Positions 7,074 to 15,253 of a stretch of 30,503 bases of DNA are shown here, in pieces. A model generated the notes under the pieces. That model saw nothing but the letters and a program-made list of their open reading frames with translations, had not been told where the DNA came from and searched no databases. Both the position numbers and the translations under genes were made by a program. Source of the DNA: Bacteroidia bacterium (GTDB lineage Bacteria; Bacteroidota; Bacteroidia; AKYH767-A; OLB10); NCBI GenBank assembly GCA_025450095.1, contig JANWID010000033.1, forward strand, positions 1 to 30,503, in the 5' to 3' direction. How positions within the stretch are numbered: the first letter of the stretch is position 1; every line of letters starts with the position of its first letter.

Positions 7074-9089
7074 CTAATTTTCTGCTTTATTCAGCACCGT
7101 GAATTTTTTAATTGTACAGTCGCTGCCGTTATAAACCCTGAGAAAATAAATACCGCTGCTGTAGCCCGACATATCAATTCCTAACCGGCCACTCTGAATA
7201 GTGGAGTAACTGCGGGTCTGCGTTCTTCCATAAATGTCACATATTTCAATCTTGTCTATACCGCCGCTATAGCTGATATAAAGAAAATCTGTAACGGGAT
7301 TTGGGAACACTTTCAGTTCACCCGATTCGGCGGAGGGAATTCCTGTAGGTATTGAAGCAACTACATTGATATCCACTAATGCCGCATTTTCGGAGGGCCG
7401 CTCCAGGTAATTCGATTCGCAGTTTGTATTCGTACAACCTGAAGCATCCGTAATGGTAAGACAAATTGTATAAAATGCGGCAACAGGATAAGTGTGTGAT
7501 GGATAAGCACCAGTGTTTGTAGTGCCGTCACCCCAATCCCAGAGGTAATTTAACGGAGGTGTTCCCGTTGCCTGGTTTATGATCCAGTAGTGATGCAACA
7601 TTGCAGTATCGGGCACGAGCGTAAATGCCGCGCCACAGGCATCCGCATCATTTAGCATGGCAACATAGGTGTTGGGATAGCTGTTATTCAGCATCAGGTA
7701 ATTGGTCCCGAACGCCACCGAATCATTGACGAAAGTTCCTGTTACCGAAACCCTGCCAGCATCATCGCATGCAACTCCGAATTGCTTATAGCCCCACGAT
7801 CCGGGCATATACGTACCACCGACGTTTGTTGCCCATTCAACATTTCCGGCAGGTTGGTACTTCACAAGGAACATATCGGAGTAGAAATATTGATCGATGA
7901 TCAGTGTTGTGTCATTGCCGAATATAATTGAATCGCAATCAAAATAACCAGTTGCATACGCTTCGCCCGAGGAATTTACTGCAAGATCAAATCCATATAC
8001 ATTACCAGTGCCTGTTTCACGTCTTGCCCATTGTACTAAGCCAGCGGGATTGTATTTCACTACGAGCATATCGCGGAAACTTTGTGGAGAACTCACCAGC
8101 TCCTGTGTATCGACAAAAATGGTATCGCTTATACAGGAACCTATGGCAAAGATATTTCCAAATGCATCAGCTGCTACGTCATAAAAGTAGCTGTCATATC
8201 CCTGTTCGGTGAGCAGAACCTGCCGGGCCCAGTTAAGATTTCCGGTAGAATCATATTTTGCAACAAAGAGCTGATCATGATTGACGCCATACGGACTGAC
8301 CAAAGATGTGGTGCCGTTAAAAATTAAAGAATCGCTCCAATATACTCCGCTAATTATGGCGTTACCAAACGCATCACCTGTCACCGCAGTTGGCCACTCG
8401 TAATCAATTCCTCCTGCTTTAACTGCCCAAAGAATCATTCCGTTGACATCCATTTTCATCAGGTAAATATCTTCCGTACTGGGATCGGTATTAACCAGTA
8501 CTGATGATCCCAGAGTAAGTGAATCTGCGTCAAAGGAACCGGTCACCCATAAATTGCCATGCTGATCCACATCTGCTGATTCCACCCACTCATTGGAGGT
8601 TGAACCGGCAGATACCACCCAGAGTATATTTCCATTCGTATCGTATTTTACTACACAAATATCCTGGTTGGGTGCACTGGTGTTGTAAAGAATTGTGCTG
8701 CCGAACACAACTGAATCCTCGCTAAAAGTTGCAGCGATAAATAAATTTCCCGAAGCATCGGTCGCAATTCCACGTGGGATATTCATTCCAAAACCGCCAT
8801 CCACCCTTGACCAGATTATGGTTCCTGCCGTATCGTATTTTATCACATAGAGTCCCCCTCCCGGACTTACATAAGAGGAAGCGCCAATGGTAATGGAGTC
8901 GCCATAAAAAGCTCCGGTAGCATATATGTAACCCGCATCATCGGTTGCAATTGTCCATCCTTCAATATCCGCTCCGGATGAATAATTTGCCATTTCCGTG
9001 GTCCATTGCCATTGCGGCGCTTGTGCATTTATTGATAATGGAATCCAGCTCATAAAGCAGATTACAAACAGGCATGATAAATTTTTCAT
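7074..9089 (-). CDS. T9SS-exported SBBP-repeat and PKD-domain protein
   Basis: Starting at the ATG at 9087-9089 gives 671 residues and a clean signal peptide ending INA-Q. An in-frame start 15 codons earlier (9134) would precede the signal peptide and overlap the upstream gene. Residues about 25-470 hold beta-propeller (SBBP-like) repeats with DAGYIYATGAFY, DASGNLFIAATF, FGNAIISGVYW and VVKYDTNGNILW motifs. A PKD domain (about 485-565, with WDWGDGTTNTG and SHTYP) follows, then a type A sorting domain (LKVFPNPVTDFL, SSGIYFLRVYN). It is a surface or secreted product of unknown ligand. The gene lies 13 bases after the stop of the beta-helix gene, so the two are probably co-transcribed. Confidence 0.88.
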   Translation of the reverse strand: MKNLSCLFVICFMSWIPLSINAQAPQWQWTTEMANYSSGADIEGWTIATDDAGYIYATGAFYGDSITIGASSYVSPGGGLYVIKYDTAGTIIWSRVDGGFGMNIPRGIATDASGNLFIAATFSEDSVVFGSTILYNTSAPNQDICVVKYDTNGNILWVVSAGSTSNEWVESADVDQHGNLWVTGSFDADSLTLGSSVLVNTDPSTEDIYLMKMDVNGMILWAVKAGGIDYEWPTAVTGDAFGNAIISGVYWSDSLIFNGTTSLVSPYGVNHDQLFVAKYDSTGNLNWARQVLLTEQGYDSYFYDVAADAFGNIFAIGSCISDTIFVDTQELVSSPQSFRDMLVVKYNPAGLVQWARRETGTGNVYGFDLAVNSSGEAYATGYFDCDSIIFGNDTTLIIDQYFYSDMFLVKYQPAGNVEWATNVGGTYMPGSWGYKQFGVACDDAGRVSVTGTFVNDSVAFGTNYLMLNNSYPNTYVAMLNDADACGAAFTLVPDTAMLHHYWIINQATGTPPLNYLWDWGDGTTNTGAYPSHTYPVAAFYTICLTITDASGCTNTNCESNYLERPSENAALVDINVVASIPTGIPSAESGELKVFPNPVTDFLYISYSGGIDKIEICDIYGRTQTRSYSTIQSGRLGIDMSGYSSGIYFLRVYNGSDCTIKKFTVLNKAEN

Positions 9090-9102
9090 GATGAAATATT
9101 TT

Positions 9103-11490
9103 TTAATATTCGTGCGCCACAACCAATTTACCATAATGGAATTCTGCTTGTGTATTCTTTAATGAAAAGTAATATACTCCGGCATCAAGCCCGGTGATGT
9201 TATAATTATATTGAAGATTTCCCGCTGGTATTATGATCGAGTCAACTAATTCACCCAGTGTATTGAAAATTGATAATTGCAACGGGGTTTCAGGAATAGT
9301 TGTCCATGAAAAATTAACCTGTTCTTTCGCAGGATTGGGATAGACGTGAATTTTATTTTCCCGCATTTCATTTAATCCACTCACAAAACCGGGATCAATA
9401 ATAACGGAGTCGCCTCCGAAATTGAGAACAACGGTAGACTTGCTGTGTGTAATGGCTGTAATATTATTGGGTACAATAAAGAGTACCTGGGGTGATGTCA
9501 GTGAATTTACGGCGTTAAATGAGAATGATAGTACATTTCCATATCCATTTCTATTCAGGTGATCGATGCCTGTGATTCCAAAAATGAGTTCTCCGGAGGA
9601 TCCAAAATATTTTTCCAGTTTGATCATATCATTTCCGATGCTGCCAAAAAAAGATCCGGCATACGATACTGCAAAACTGTTACTATCAACCAATGAAGGA
9701 TCACTCATTGAAATATGGAATATGAGGCCGTAGATACTGTCGATGGGAACGGAAATATTTCCCAGCTCCATTTCAAACGTAACTTGTTCACCCAGGCCAA
9801 TGGTATCCTTATTGGCAACAGTCGCCAATTGCGCAACCAATGAAGATGGGTTATTAAAATTATTTCCAGTCCGGAGAGGATGGGTGAGGTTAAAATTCAA
9901 AGCAATAGCCGAGGTGTCACTTGCATTAATAGTTCCATCACCATTACAATCGGTATGTTTCCGATCGGGGAAGGTATAATTAAAAACACTCGAGGTCCAG
10001 CCCCACGACTTGTGTCCCATCCATAAGTTGCTGATGCTATCTCGAGCAAATCCTGAAGCACCATAATTCAGCCCGACAGTTAACAAATCATTCATATCGA
10101 CCAATCCCGTTTTGTTGGCATCACCCGGCCATACAGAATCGGTCAGGTTTTCAAATTCATCAGCACCGATATCGGGAGTGGCATCACGAATTTCGCTGTC
10201 GAAATCATCAGTAATAGCCGCTAACGGCAACCCGGTGTTCTTTAATAAAAACTGCCCGGTATGTAAATCACCAAACGAAATGAAAAGCGGATCATAATCG
10301 AATGAATTTGCATCATTGCCTGTCAACTGCCAGTCGGAGAGAAATGGATAAACTGTATTGCCGATTCTTACTAAACCGGTGTCGTTACTATATAAATTAT
10401 TATAGTCAGATGTAAAGGTTGAGTTTACGCAATATAAAGCAGGACCGAAAGCAAAATGCGCGAATATATTATTCCTGATATCGATGGAATCCGAATTTAC
10501 CAGTTTGCATGGAGTATCGAATACATAAGTATAGGGATCCCATAAAGCAATGTTGTTATTATAGATTTTAATATTTGAAGAAGCATTCAGAAGAAGTCCG
10601 AGGACATCATTTGGCGTACCGGCTCCGCACATGATAAAATTATTAGAGATAAAGATTTCGTTCCCTATTGGTGGATTGCAAATATCAAAGCGGAGTACCT
10701 TATTGCGGAAACCAACAAATTGATTTTTTGAGAATACACCTCCAGAATTACAACTCGAAATATATGCGGAAGTGCTCAATGCTGAATCCGCTGTTATATA
10801 ATTTTCTGTAACCAGGAAATTTTCAAGTTCAGAAATCTGTAAGCTTCCAAATGTTATAATATTATTCTTGATTACAACTCCGCCAGCCTGGCCAGCTACA
10901 GTTGATCCATACAGCTGGATACCCTGGATGAGCACATTATTTGAAAACTCATTGTTCCGGAAAACGGAATCGATACCAACACCATAAATCGAAGGACCTT
11001 TGATGGTGAAGTAATAACAATCAATCACACAATTTTTAATGGAAACATACTCACTCCCGTTAATCAGGTAAAATCCTTCCTTTAATGAATTGTTATTTGT
11101 TGGCATGCAATGCACGGTCAGCTTTTCGAAAGTGATATGATCGGTGCCGTCCAGTTTAATAGCCCATTCCTGGGAGCTGCCGGTCAGGGGATTGATAACA
11201 ACCGAGGTGCTGTCGCCTGATTCCGAAGTAAACCGGATGGTATTTGTAGCCGAAGCACCCGCAATAACAGGAATGGTTAGTTGCTCGGGATAACTACCAT
11301 CGCGTATCAGAAAATCGACGCTGCCACAAACCCCATTGGTTATCAGCGCACTCACAGCGTCGTTAAGTAGAATATAATCAGGCGATATGCCGCCAATTGT
11401 ATATGTACCGTTCAGGCATTGAGCTGGTGCAATTTTCACATGTGTGAAGCAAAGTGCCAGGATAAGTAGAAGTGATTTACCAGGTGACAT
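9103..11490 (-). CDS. T9SS-exported beta-helix protein with dockerin-like and cohesin-like parts
   Basis: The 795-residue product has a signal peptide (about 1-23). Residues about 60-420 are Asn-rich repeats with NNI / NNF turns (VVIKNNIITFG, IKIYNNNIALWD, IDIRNNIFAHF), as in right-handed parallel beta-helices. Two EF-hand-like calcium loops of dockerin type follow: WPGDANKTGLVDMNDLL from Trp454, and DCNGDGTINASDTSAIAL from Asp514. Residues about 560-690 resemble a cohesin-like beta-sandwich (DSIYGLIFHISMSD, GELIFGITGID). The end is a type A sorting domain (IHVYPNPAKEQV, GVYYFSLK, YGKLVV). Carbohydrate binding or degradation is possible, but no catalytic residues were identified. It is followed after 13 bases by the SBBP/PKD gene. 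Confidence 0.87.
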   Translation of the reverse strand: MSPGKSLLLILALCFTHVKIAPAQCLNGTYTIGGISPDYILLNDAVSALITNGVCGSVDFLIRDGSYPEQLTIPVIAGASATNTIRFTSESGDSTSVVINPLTGSSQEWAIKLDGTDHITFEKLTVHCMPTNNNSLKEGFYLINGSEYVSIKNCVIDCYYFTIKGPSIYGVGIDSVFRNNEFSNNVLIQGIQLYGSTVAGQAGGVVIKNNIITFGSLQISELENFLVTENYITADSALSTSAYISSCNSGGVFSKNQFVGFRNKVLRFDICNPPIGNEIFISNNFIMCGAGTPNDVLGLLLNASSNIKIYNNNIALWDPYTYVFDTPCKLVNSDSIDIRNNIFAHFAFGPALYCVNSTFTSDYNNLYSNDTGLVRIGNTVYPFLSDWQLTGNDANSFDYDPLFISFGDLHTGQFLLKNTGLPLAAITDDFDSEIRDATPDIGADEFENLTDSVWPGDANKTGLVDMNDLLTVGLNYGASGFARDSISNLWMGHKSWGWTSSVFNYTFPDRKHTDCNGDGTINASDTSAIALNFNLTHPLRTGNNFNNPSSLVAQLATVANKDTIGLGEQVTFEMELGNISVPIDSIYGLIFHISMSDPSLVDSNSFAVSYAGSFFGSIGNDMIKLEKYFGSSGELIFGITGIDHLNRNGYGNVLSFSFNAVNSLTSPQVLFIVPNNITAITHSKSTVVLNFGGDSVIIDPGFVSGLNEMRENKIHVYPNPAKEQVNFSWTTIPETPLQLSIFNTLGELVDSIIIPAGNLQYNYNITGLDAGVYYFSLKNTQAEFHYGKLVVAHEY

Positions 11491-11540
11491 CGGGGGGTAT
11501 TTTACTGAAAAATAAGAGAAAAATGGGAAATAAAAAAGTA

Positions 11541-11618
11541 GTTGGCAGTTGACTCGCTGGCGAATGCCACGATGTCATCCCGATCGCCTTTGTGCGTGTC
11601 GGGAAGGCGGTCGGCAGT
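11541..11618. repeat. Dispersed GCAGT / CCCGACCGCC element, copy 2
   Basis: The stretch contains TTGGCAGTTGACTC, then from about 11577 ATCCCGATCGCCTTTGTGCG and GTGTCGGG, closing with GGCGGTCGGCAGTC. The central 27 bases differ from the copy at 469-495 at only a few positions. It lies in the 168-base spacer between the beta-helix gene and the reductase gene. Confidence 0.6.
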
Positions 11619-11658
11619 CCTAAGTTTGTACTAAATATTGAAATGCCGTGTAGACCTT

Positions 11659-12279
11659 TTATTTTTTAGTCAACTTGTATTTTATATGGGTCGTCAGTTT
11701 GGAAGGAATGACTTCACTGATTTCAATATCATAAATATCTTTATTAATATTTTCAAACAACCGGATGCCACTTCCTAATATTATTGGGGAAATATGAATG
11801 CAAAATTCATTAACCAGTCCGGCGTTCAGATATTGCTGAATGATATTACCGCCACCCTGAATTCTGACATCTTTACCTTTCGCAGATATCTTTGCTTTTG
11901 CCAAAACGCTTTCAATGTTTTCATTGGTGAAATAAAAAGTAGTTGATCCCTTTTGAACCCATGGTGCTCTTTTTTCATGTGTCATAACAAACACATCAGT
12001 TTTGTATAAATCCTCCGGCCAGTTTGATTCGCCTTCTTCAAACATTCGCTTCCCCATGATAAATGCGCCTGTTCTTGCGACAACTTCTCTGATAAGTTCG
12101 CCATCGGGTCCATCTTCACTTCCGCCTTCCGTTCCAAGATATTCCCAGAATGCTTTTTGTGCAAACATCCAGTTGTGAATTGTCATGCCGTTGTCCCCAA
12201 GCGGGTTTTGAGGGCTGCGGTTTTCACCTGCCATGTAACCATCAAGTGAAAGGGCGATGTCAAAAATTACTTTGCTCAT
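11659..12279 (-). CDS. Dihydrofolate reductase / RibD C-terminal domain family protein
   Basis: The 206-residue product has the family hallmarks: an N-terminal strand and SLDGYMAG motif (residues 12-19), GAFIMGKRMFEEGESNWP (near 72-89), IQGGGNIIQQYLNAGLVNE (near 138-156) and ISPIILGSGIRLFE near 160-175. Members bind NAD(P)H, and some are reductases of flavin precursors or dihydrofolate. The substrate of this stand-alone form is unknown, and it is not the bifunctional RibD because the deaminase domain is missing. Length is normal for the family. It is the last of five closely spaced minus-strand genes, 21 bases after the glycosidase gene. Confidence 0.88.
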   Translation of the reverse strand: MSKVIFDIALSLDGYMAGENRSPQNPLGDNGMTIHNWMFAQKAFWEYLGTEGGSEDGPDGELIREVVARTGAFIMGKRMFEEGESNWPEDLYKTDVFVMTHEKRAPWVQKGSTTFYFTNENIESVLAKAKISAKGKDVRIQGGGNIIQQYLNAGLVNEFCIHISPIILGSGIRLFENINKDIYDIEISEVIPSKLTTHIKYKLTKK

Positions 12280-12300
12280 AATATTTCTATTGAGTTAAAT

Positions 12301-13035
12301 TTAACGTTGAACGGTTACTCCGATGATTACTCCGAAATCCCCGTCTGTTTGTATCCAGTTTTTTTCCGGTAAGTAAGTTCTTGAAACAAAACCGTCGAGA
12401 TACAATGCGTTCTTACAACCAAGATCTTTAAAATATTTTGCAAAGTCATAAAAATTGATCTGATCCTTCGACATTGCAAAAACAATTTTGTTATCAGGAA
12501 GAATGCCAACACCGTTTCTGATATTCAGGTTGGTTGATCCTTCTTTAAAAGCAGAATGGATTTCTCCGTTAATAACCAGCATGGGTCCTGATTGTGTTGC
12601 AAAAGTTATTTTCCCGTTGTCCGTAAAGCCAGTCGTCTCCGTAATTATAGCCTGACTGTCTTTTGTGATATAGAAAACACCATTGGGTTTCAGGTAAAAG
12701 TTTCCATTCCCCGAAGAAGTATCCAGTGGCACTAAAGTTTTTTGTTGCTGAATAAAAAGTCCTTGCGGAGAATTGTCAAGCCGGAACATCCCGCCATTCA
12801 TCGCAAATATGAGGCGCTTATTTTTTCCCTCCAGCCAGGTTTTTAAGTTTTGAATGCTCTTAAAGGAAATTTCATTTTCGTCGCGCCAGTAAAACTGAAT
12901 ATCCTGCGATTTTGAATCAACTGTATAGCTTATAAATTTATCATCTATAGCAACCTGGTTTACTGCAAAAGAGATCAGGCCAAATATTGTCAGCCCTAAA
13001 AATCCGAGAACGAAAATAAATTTGCTTCTAGTCAT
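12301..13035 (-). CDS. Phosphodiester glycosidase (NAGPA / DUF2233) family protein
   Basis: The 244-residue product has a hydrophobic N-terminus (about 6-25) that should act as a signal peptide or anchor, so it is likely periplasmic. The NAGPA domain is recognisable from MNGGMFRLDNSPQGLFI (near 79-95), ATQSGPMLVINGEI (near 146-159), RNGVGILPDNKIVFAMS and NALYLDGFVSRTYLP near the C-terminus. Known relatives hydrolyse phosphodiester-linked sugars, for example uncovering mannose 6-phosphate in the animal enzyme. The bacterial substrate is not established. It lies 67 bases downstream of the hotdog thioesterase gene. Confidence 0.85.
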   Translation of the reverse strand: MTRSKFIFVLGFLGLTIFGLISFAVNQVAIDDKFISYTVDSKSQDIQFYWRDENEISFKSIQNLKTWLEGKNKRLIFAMNGGMFRLDNSPQGLFIQQQKTLVPLDTSSGNGNFYLKPNGVFYITKDSQAIITETTGFTDNGKITFATQSGPMLVINGEIHSAFKEGSTNLNIRNGVGILPDNKIVFAMSKDQINFYDFAKYFKDLGCKNALYLDGFVSRTYLPEKNWIQTDGDFGVIIGVTVQR

Positions 13036-13102
13036 GTCGCTTAATTAAGCAGGATGCCAGGTTTTCAGGTGGGAACGATTTGCAGGAAAATCAAAAGTGT
13101 GA

Positions 13103-13558
13103 TTACTTATAACCAATATTTTCAGTCAGTTCAATTTTACTCCTCATAAAATTCCCGGAACCCCTGCCGGCTAATTTACCATTTTCATCAAATAAGGTTG
13201 AATCTGCAATGAATAAATTATTTGATTTGAATTTAAGTTCGCCAACAGACTTTATTATTCCACTTGAAACCGGCCTCAGTAATTGAACATTGAATGAAAC
13301 GGTATAAACAAAAATATCCTGTACAATTGAATTTACTGCAAAGAAAGCCGCATCATCCAGCATTTTGAAATAAACGGAACCATGCATCGCATTTGCTGCA
13401 TGGAAATATTTTTCTGTAACCGGCAAAGTAATCTCTGTTTTTCCTTCCGAAATATTTATGGTAACCCCCTTATATATTTCACGATTAAACGAAGCAGACA
13501 AATACATTCGTTCCAGTTTTCTATAATGAGTTTCCATTTCTGTCATAACATGTTCCAT
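13103..13558 (-). CDS. PaaI-like hotdog-fold thioesterase
   Basis: The 151-residue product has the hotdog pattern NAMHGSVYFKMLDDAAFFAVN (split here as NAMHGSVYF and KMLDDAAFFAVN, about 56-76). Asp68/69 is the likely catalytic acid and HGS stands where many members have HGG. A beta-rich half follows (VYTVSFNVQLLRPVSSG, then KLAGRGSGNF). Such proteins hydrolyse acyl-CoA thioesters in the cytoplasm. The acyl group here is unknown. ATG codons at residues 1, 5 and 8 are all possible starts. It lies 12 bases after the DinB gene, suggesting one transcript. Confidence 0.82.
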   Translation of the reverse strand: MEHVMTEMETHYRKLERMYLSASFNREIYKGVTINISEGKTEITLPVTEKYFHAANAMHGSVYFKMLDDAAFFAVNSIVQDIFVYTVSFNVQLLRPVSSGIIKSVGELKFKSNNLFIADSTLFDENGKLAGRGSGNFMRSKIELTENIGYK

Positions 13559-13570
13559 AAAAACGATTCC

Positions 13571-14068
13571 TTAAAAGGATTTCTCATCAGCTGAAGGGCC
13601 ATAAATTGACGGTACCAGGATATCATTTAACCGCATATAAACTGTCATTTGTCCACGATGATGTACCCAATGATTCAATGTGGAACTTATATTTTCAATC
13701 AACGGTGATTTGAAAAGGACCTGGTCTCCGTTTTTCAATACAAATGGTTTGGATAAATTTTCAATCGTAAGATCACGAAAGGCTTGCTTTGTACCAGCTA
13801 CATTTTCGTCAAAATGGCTTAACATTTCACTGGTAATCTTTGCCTGGAAATGTGTGAATGTTTGAAAATCAATTTCACCGATTTTGATCATTGCTGTAAT
13901 CCATTTGGGAATTTCAGCAACAAGTAAAGTAAGATAACCAAGGGTCATTGATTTTTCGTGGGGCTTCCAGTCGTAAAGCTTTTCCGGAATTCTTTCTAAA
14001 CATTTTCGGGTGGCAGGTATTTCTGCCTCAAACTCTGAAGTGAATTGGGTAACAATAGTAGGGTTCAT
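13571..14068 (-). CDS. DinB family protein with an apparently incomplete metal site
   Basis: The 165-residue length and the four-helix pattern fit the DinB/YfiT superfamily. The signature LNHWVHHRGQMTVYMRLN lies at 131-148 and PSIYGPSADE closes the protein. Members usually bind a divalent metal through three His, and some act as thiol-dependent transferases. His133 and His137 are present. The first ligand, normally a His in the helix ending (A)E.P.W, seems replaced: here the helix reads LTLLVAEIPKW, with Leu49 where relatives often carry His. This may abolish metal binding or use another residue. It lies 11 bases after the TIMP-like gene. Confidence 0.85.
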   Translation of the reverse strand: MNPTIVTQFTSEFEAEIPATRKCLERIPEKLYDWKPHEKSMTLGYLTLLVAEIPKWITAMIKIGEIDFQTFTHFQAKITSEMLSHFDENVAGTKQAFRDLTIENLSKPFVLKNGDQVLFKSPLIENISSTLNHWVHHRGQMTVYMRLNDILVPSIYGPSADEKSF

Positions 14069-14079
14069 GTTTATGATTT

Positions 14080-14592
14080 TTATTTTGCCTTTGTTTCAGC
14101 AATGATTTCATTAAGTTCTTTATCGTTGAATAACTGCGTCCTTGTACAAATATTTGTCCAGTAGACATTTTGTCCGTTCGGATACTCGAAGTTGTTGTTA
14201 ATTTGTCCGAAGAATGTTTTATTGCTTCCGTAAAGAATGTAATTGTTTCCAACTATAAACTCGTTGCCGCAATCGCCACCACCAACTCCGGTGTAAATAG
14301 TTATGGTGTCTGTTGTATTTTGCCCTTTGAAACGTTGCCCGATTACAACCTGGTACTTTGCAATTGTATGTGAGTAGGGAAATGAATTGTATTCTGAAGC
14401 GTTCGGCTTTAATAACCTCACTTGTTCGGAGTCGGTTACCGTTACAAATTCTTTGCTGATCACGATGCCGACCGCAACAAGATCTGAAGTTTTTATACTT
14501 TCCTTTACAGTTGATTCTCCAACACAACTGCAGGCTGCTGACCAATTGGTTTGAAGCAATATTGCCAATATGATCAAAAGCTTCTGTCGCAT
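14080..14592 (-). CDS. Exported TIMP/NTR-like cysteine protein
   Basis: The ATG at 14590-14592 gives 170 residues with a good signal peptide (about 1-19). The longer frame from 14670 adds an unlikely N-terminal extension. Cleavage near SAA-C would leave a mature protein beginning CSC, the Cys-X-Cys start typical of TIMP/NTR-fold proteins. TSDLVAVGIVISKE, then GQRFKGQNTTDTITIYTGVGG and GNNYILYG, follow the strand pattern seen in bacterial members. Four Cys are visible in the mature part. Protease inhibition is known for animal TIMPs but not shown for such bacterial proteins. It is the first of the five closely spaced minus-strand genes. Confidence 0.75.
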   Translation of the reverse strand: MRQKLLIILAILLQTNWSAACSCVGESTVKESIKTSDLVAVGIVISKEFVTVTDSEQVRLLKPNASEYNSFPYSHTIAKYQVVIGQRFKGQNTTDTITIYTGVGGGDCGNEFIVGNNYILYGSNKTFFGQINNNFEYPNGQNVYWTNICTRTQLFNDKELNEIIAETKAK

Positions 14593-14669
14593 TAAAAGGT
14601 ACTTAAAATTCGGTGAAAGGGCTACTAATTTAATAAAAATAAAGAAAATAAGGCGGGGTTTGAGCAACA

Positions 14670-14687
14670 CCGACAGAGATATGTCGG
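14670..14687. repeat. Short perfect hairpin CCGACA-N6-TGTCGG
   Basis: CCGACA (14670-14675) and TGTCGG (14682-14687) pair with a six-base loop, 36 bases beyond the stop of the SnoaL-like gene (minus strand). It has no T-run at the right place for an intrinsic terminator. It could be a REP-like element or a weak transcription stop. Confidence 0.4.
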
Positions 14688-14722
14688 GTCATTGTGAAAA
14701 AACCTTTGACCGGAATGAAAAA

Positions 14723-15208
14723 TCAGTTTGCCGGTTCAACTATCTTCCAATACGAATCTTTCCGGATAATTTTACCTTTATGAAATTCCCAAAGATCACA
14801 ACCTCTGACTTTTAATTTAATTCCTGAAGTTGTTGTTCCTGTAAGGGTCCATTCGGATACTCCCCGGCTGCTATCAGCAGATATCCAATGCCTGTCGTCA
14901 CCATAATGAACATCCGGAATGCCTTTGAAACGAGCGGCAAGACCTTCCCTCACCTGGGCTTTTCCGATAAAACGTTGTCCGAATGGTTCAGTGCCTCTCG
15001 GAAAATCAAAGGAACAATCATCAGAAAAATATTCCATGATAGCATCCAGGTCATGCCGGTTGAATGCATCGAGCACTTGTTTCATTGTATCTATGGTTAC
15101 TGACATTTGAGATGAGTTGGGTTTCATTGTATCTTGCTTACTGTTGCAACTAAAAATAGCACTTAATAAAAATAGTTTTATCGCCAGGACTATTAAATTC
15201 TTTTTCAT
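14723..15208 (-). CDS. SnoaL-like (NTF2 fold) lipoprotein
   Basis: The start is placed at the ATG at 15206-15208, which gives 161 residues and a lipoprotein signal (AIFSC, Cys about residue 21). The mature domain shows the SnoaL / NTF2-like pattern: MKQVLDAFNRHDLDAIMEYFSDDCSFDFP, given here as MKQVLDAFNRHDLD and IMEYFSDDCSFDFP; then GKAQVREGLAARFKGIPDVHY and a final sheet with LWEFHKGKIIRKDSYW. Members are small pocket proteins, some of them polyketide cyclases or isomerases. Lipidation points to a periplasmic role. It lies 130 bases upstream of the TIMP-like gene and 45 bases downstream of the kelch gene's end. Confidence 0.82.
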   Translation of the reverse strand: MKKNLIVLAIKLFLLSAIFSCNSKQDTMKPNSSQMSVTIDTMKQVLDAFNRHDLDAIMEYFSDDCSFDFPRGTEPFGQRFIGKAQVREGLAARFKGIPDVHYGDDRHWISADSSRGVSEWTLTGTTTSGIKLKVRGCDLWEFHKGKIIRKDSYWKIVEPAN

Positions 15209-15253
15209 CAGTTGATCCACTGGTGATTTAAGCTGGTCTTAACTTAATTCATA

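Noticed and set aside
9090..9134. Upstream start for the SBBP/PKD gene
   Set aside because: Fifteen extra residues would precede a good signal peptide and overlap the end of the beta-helix gene.
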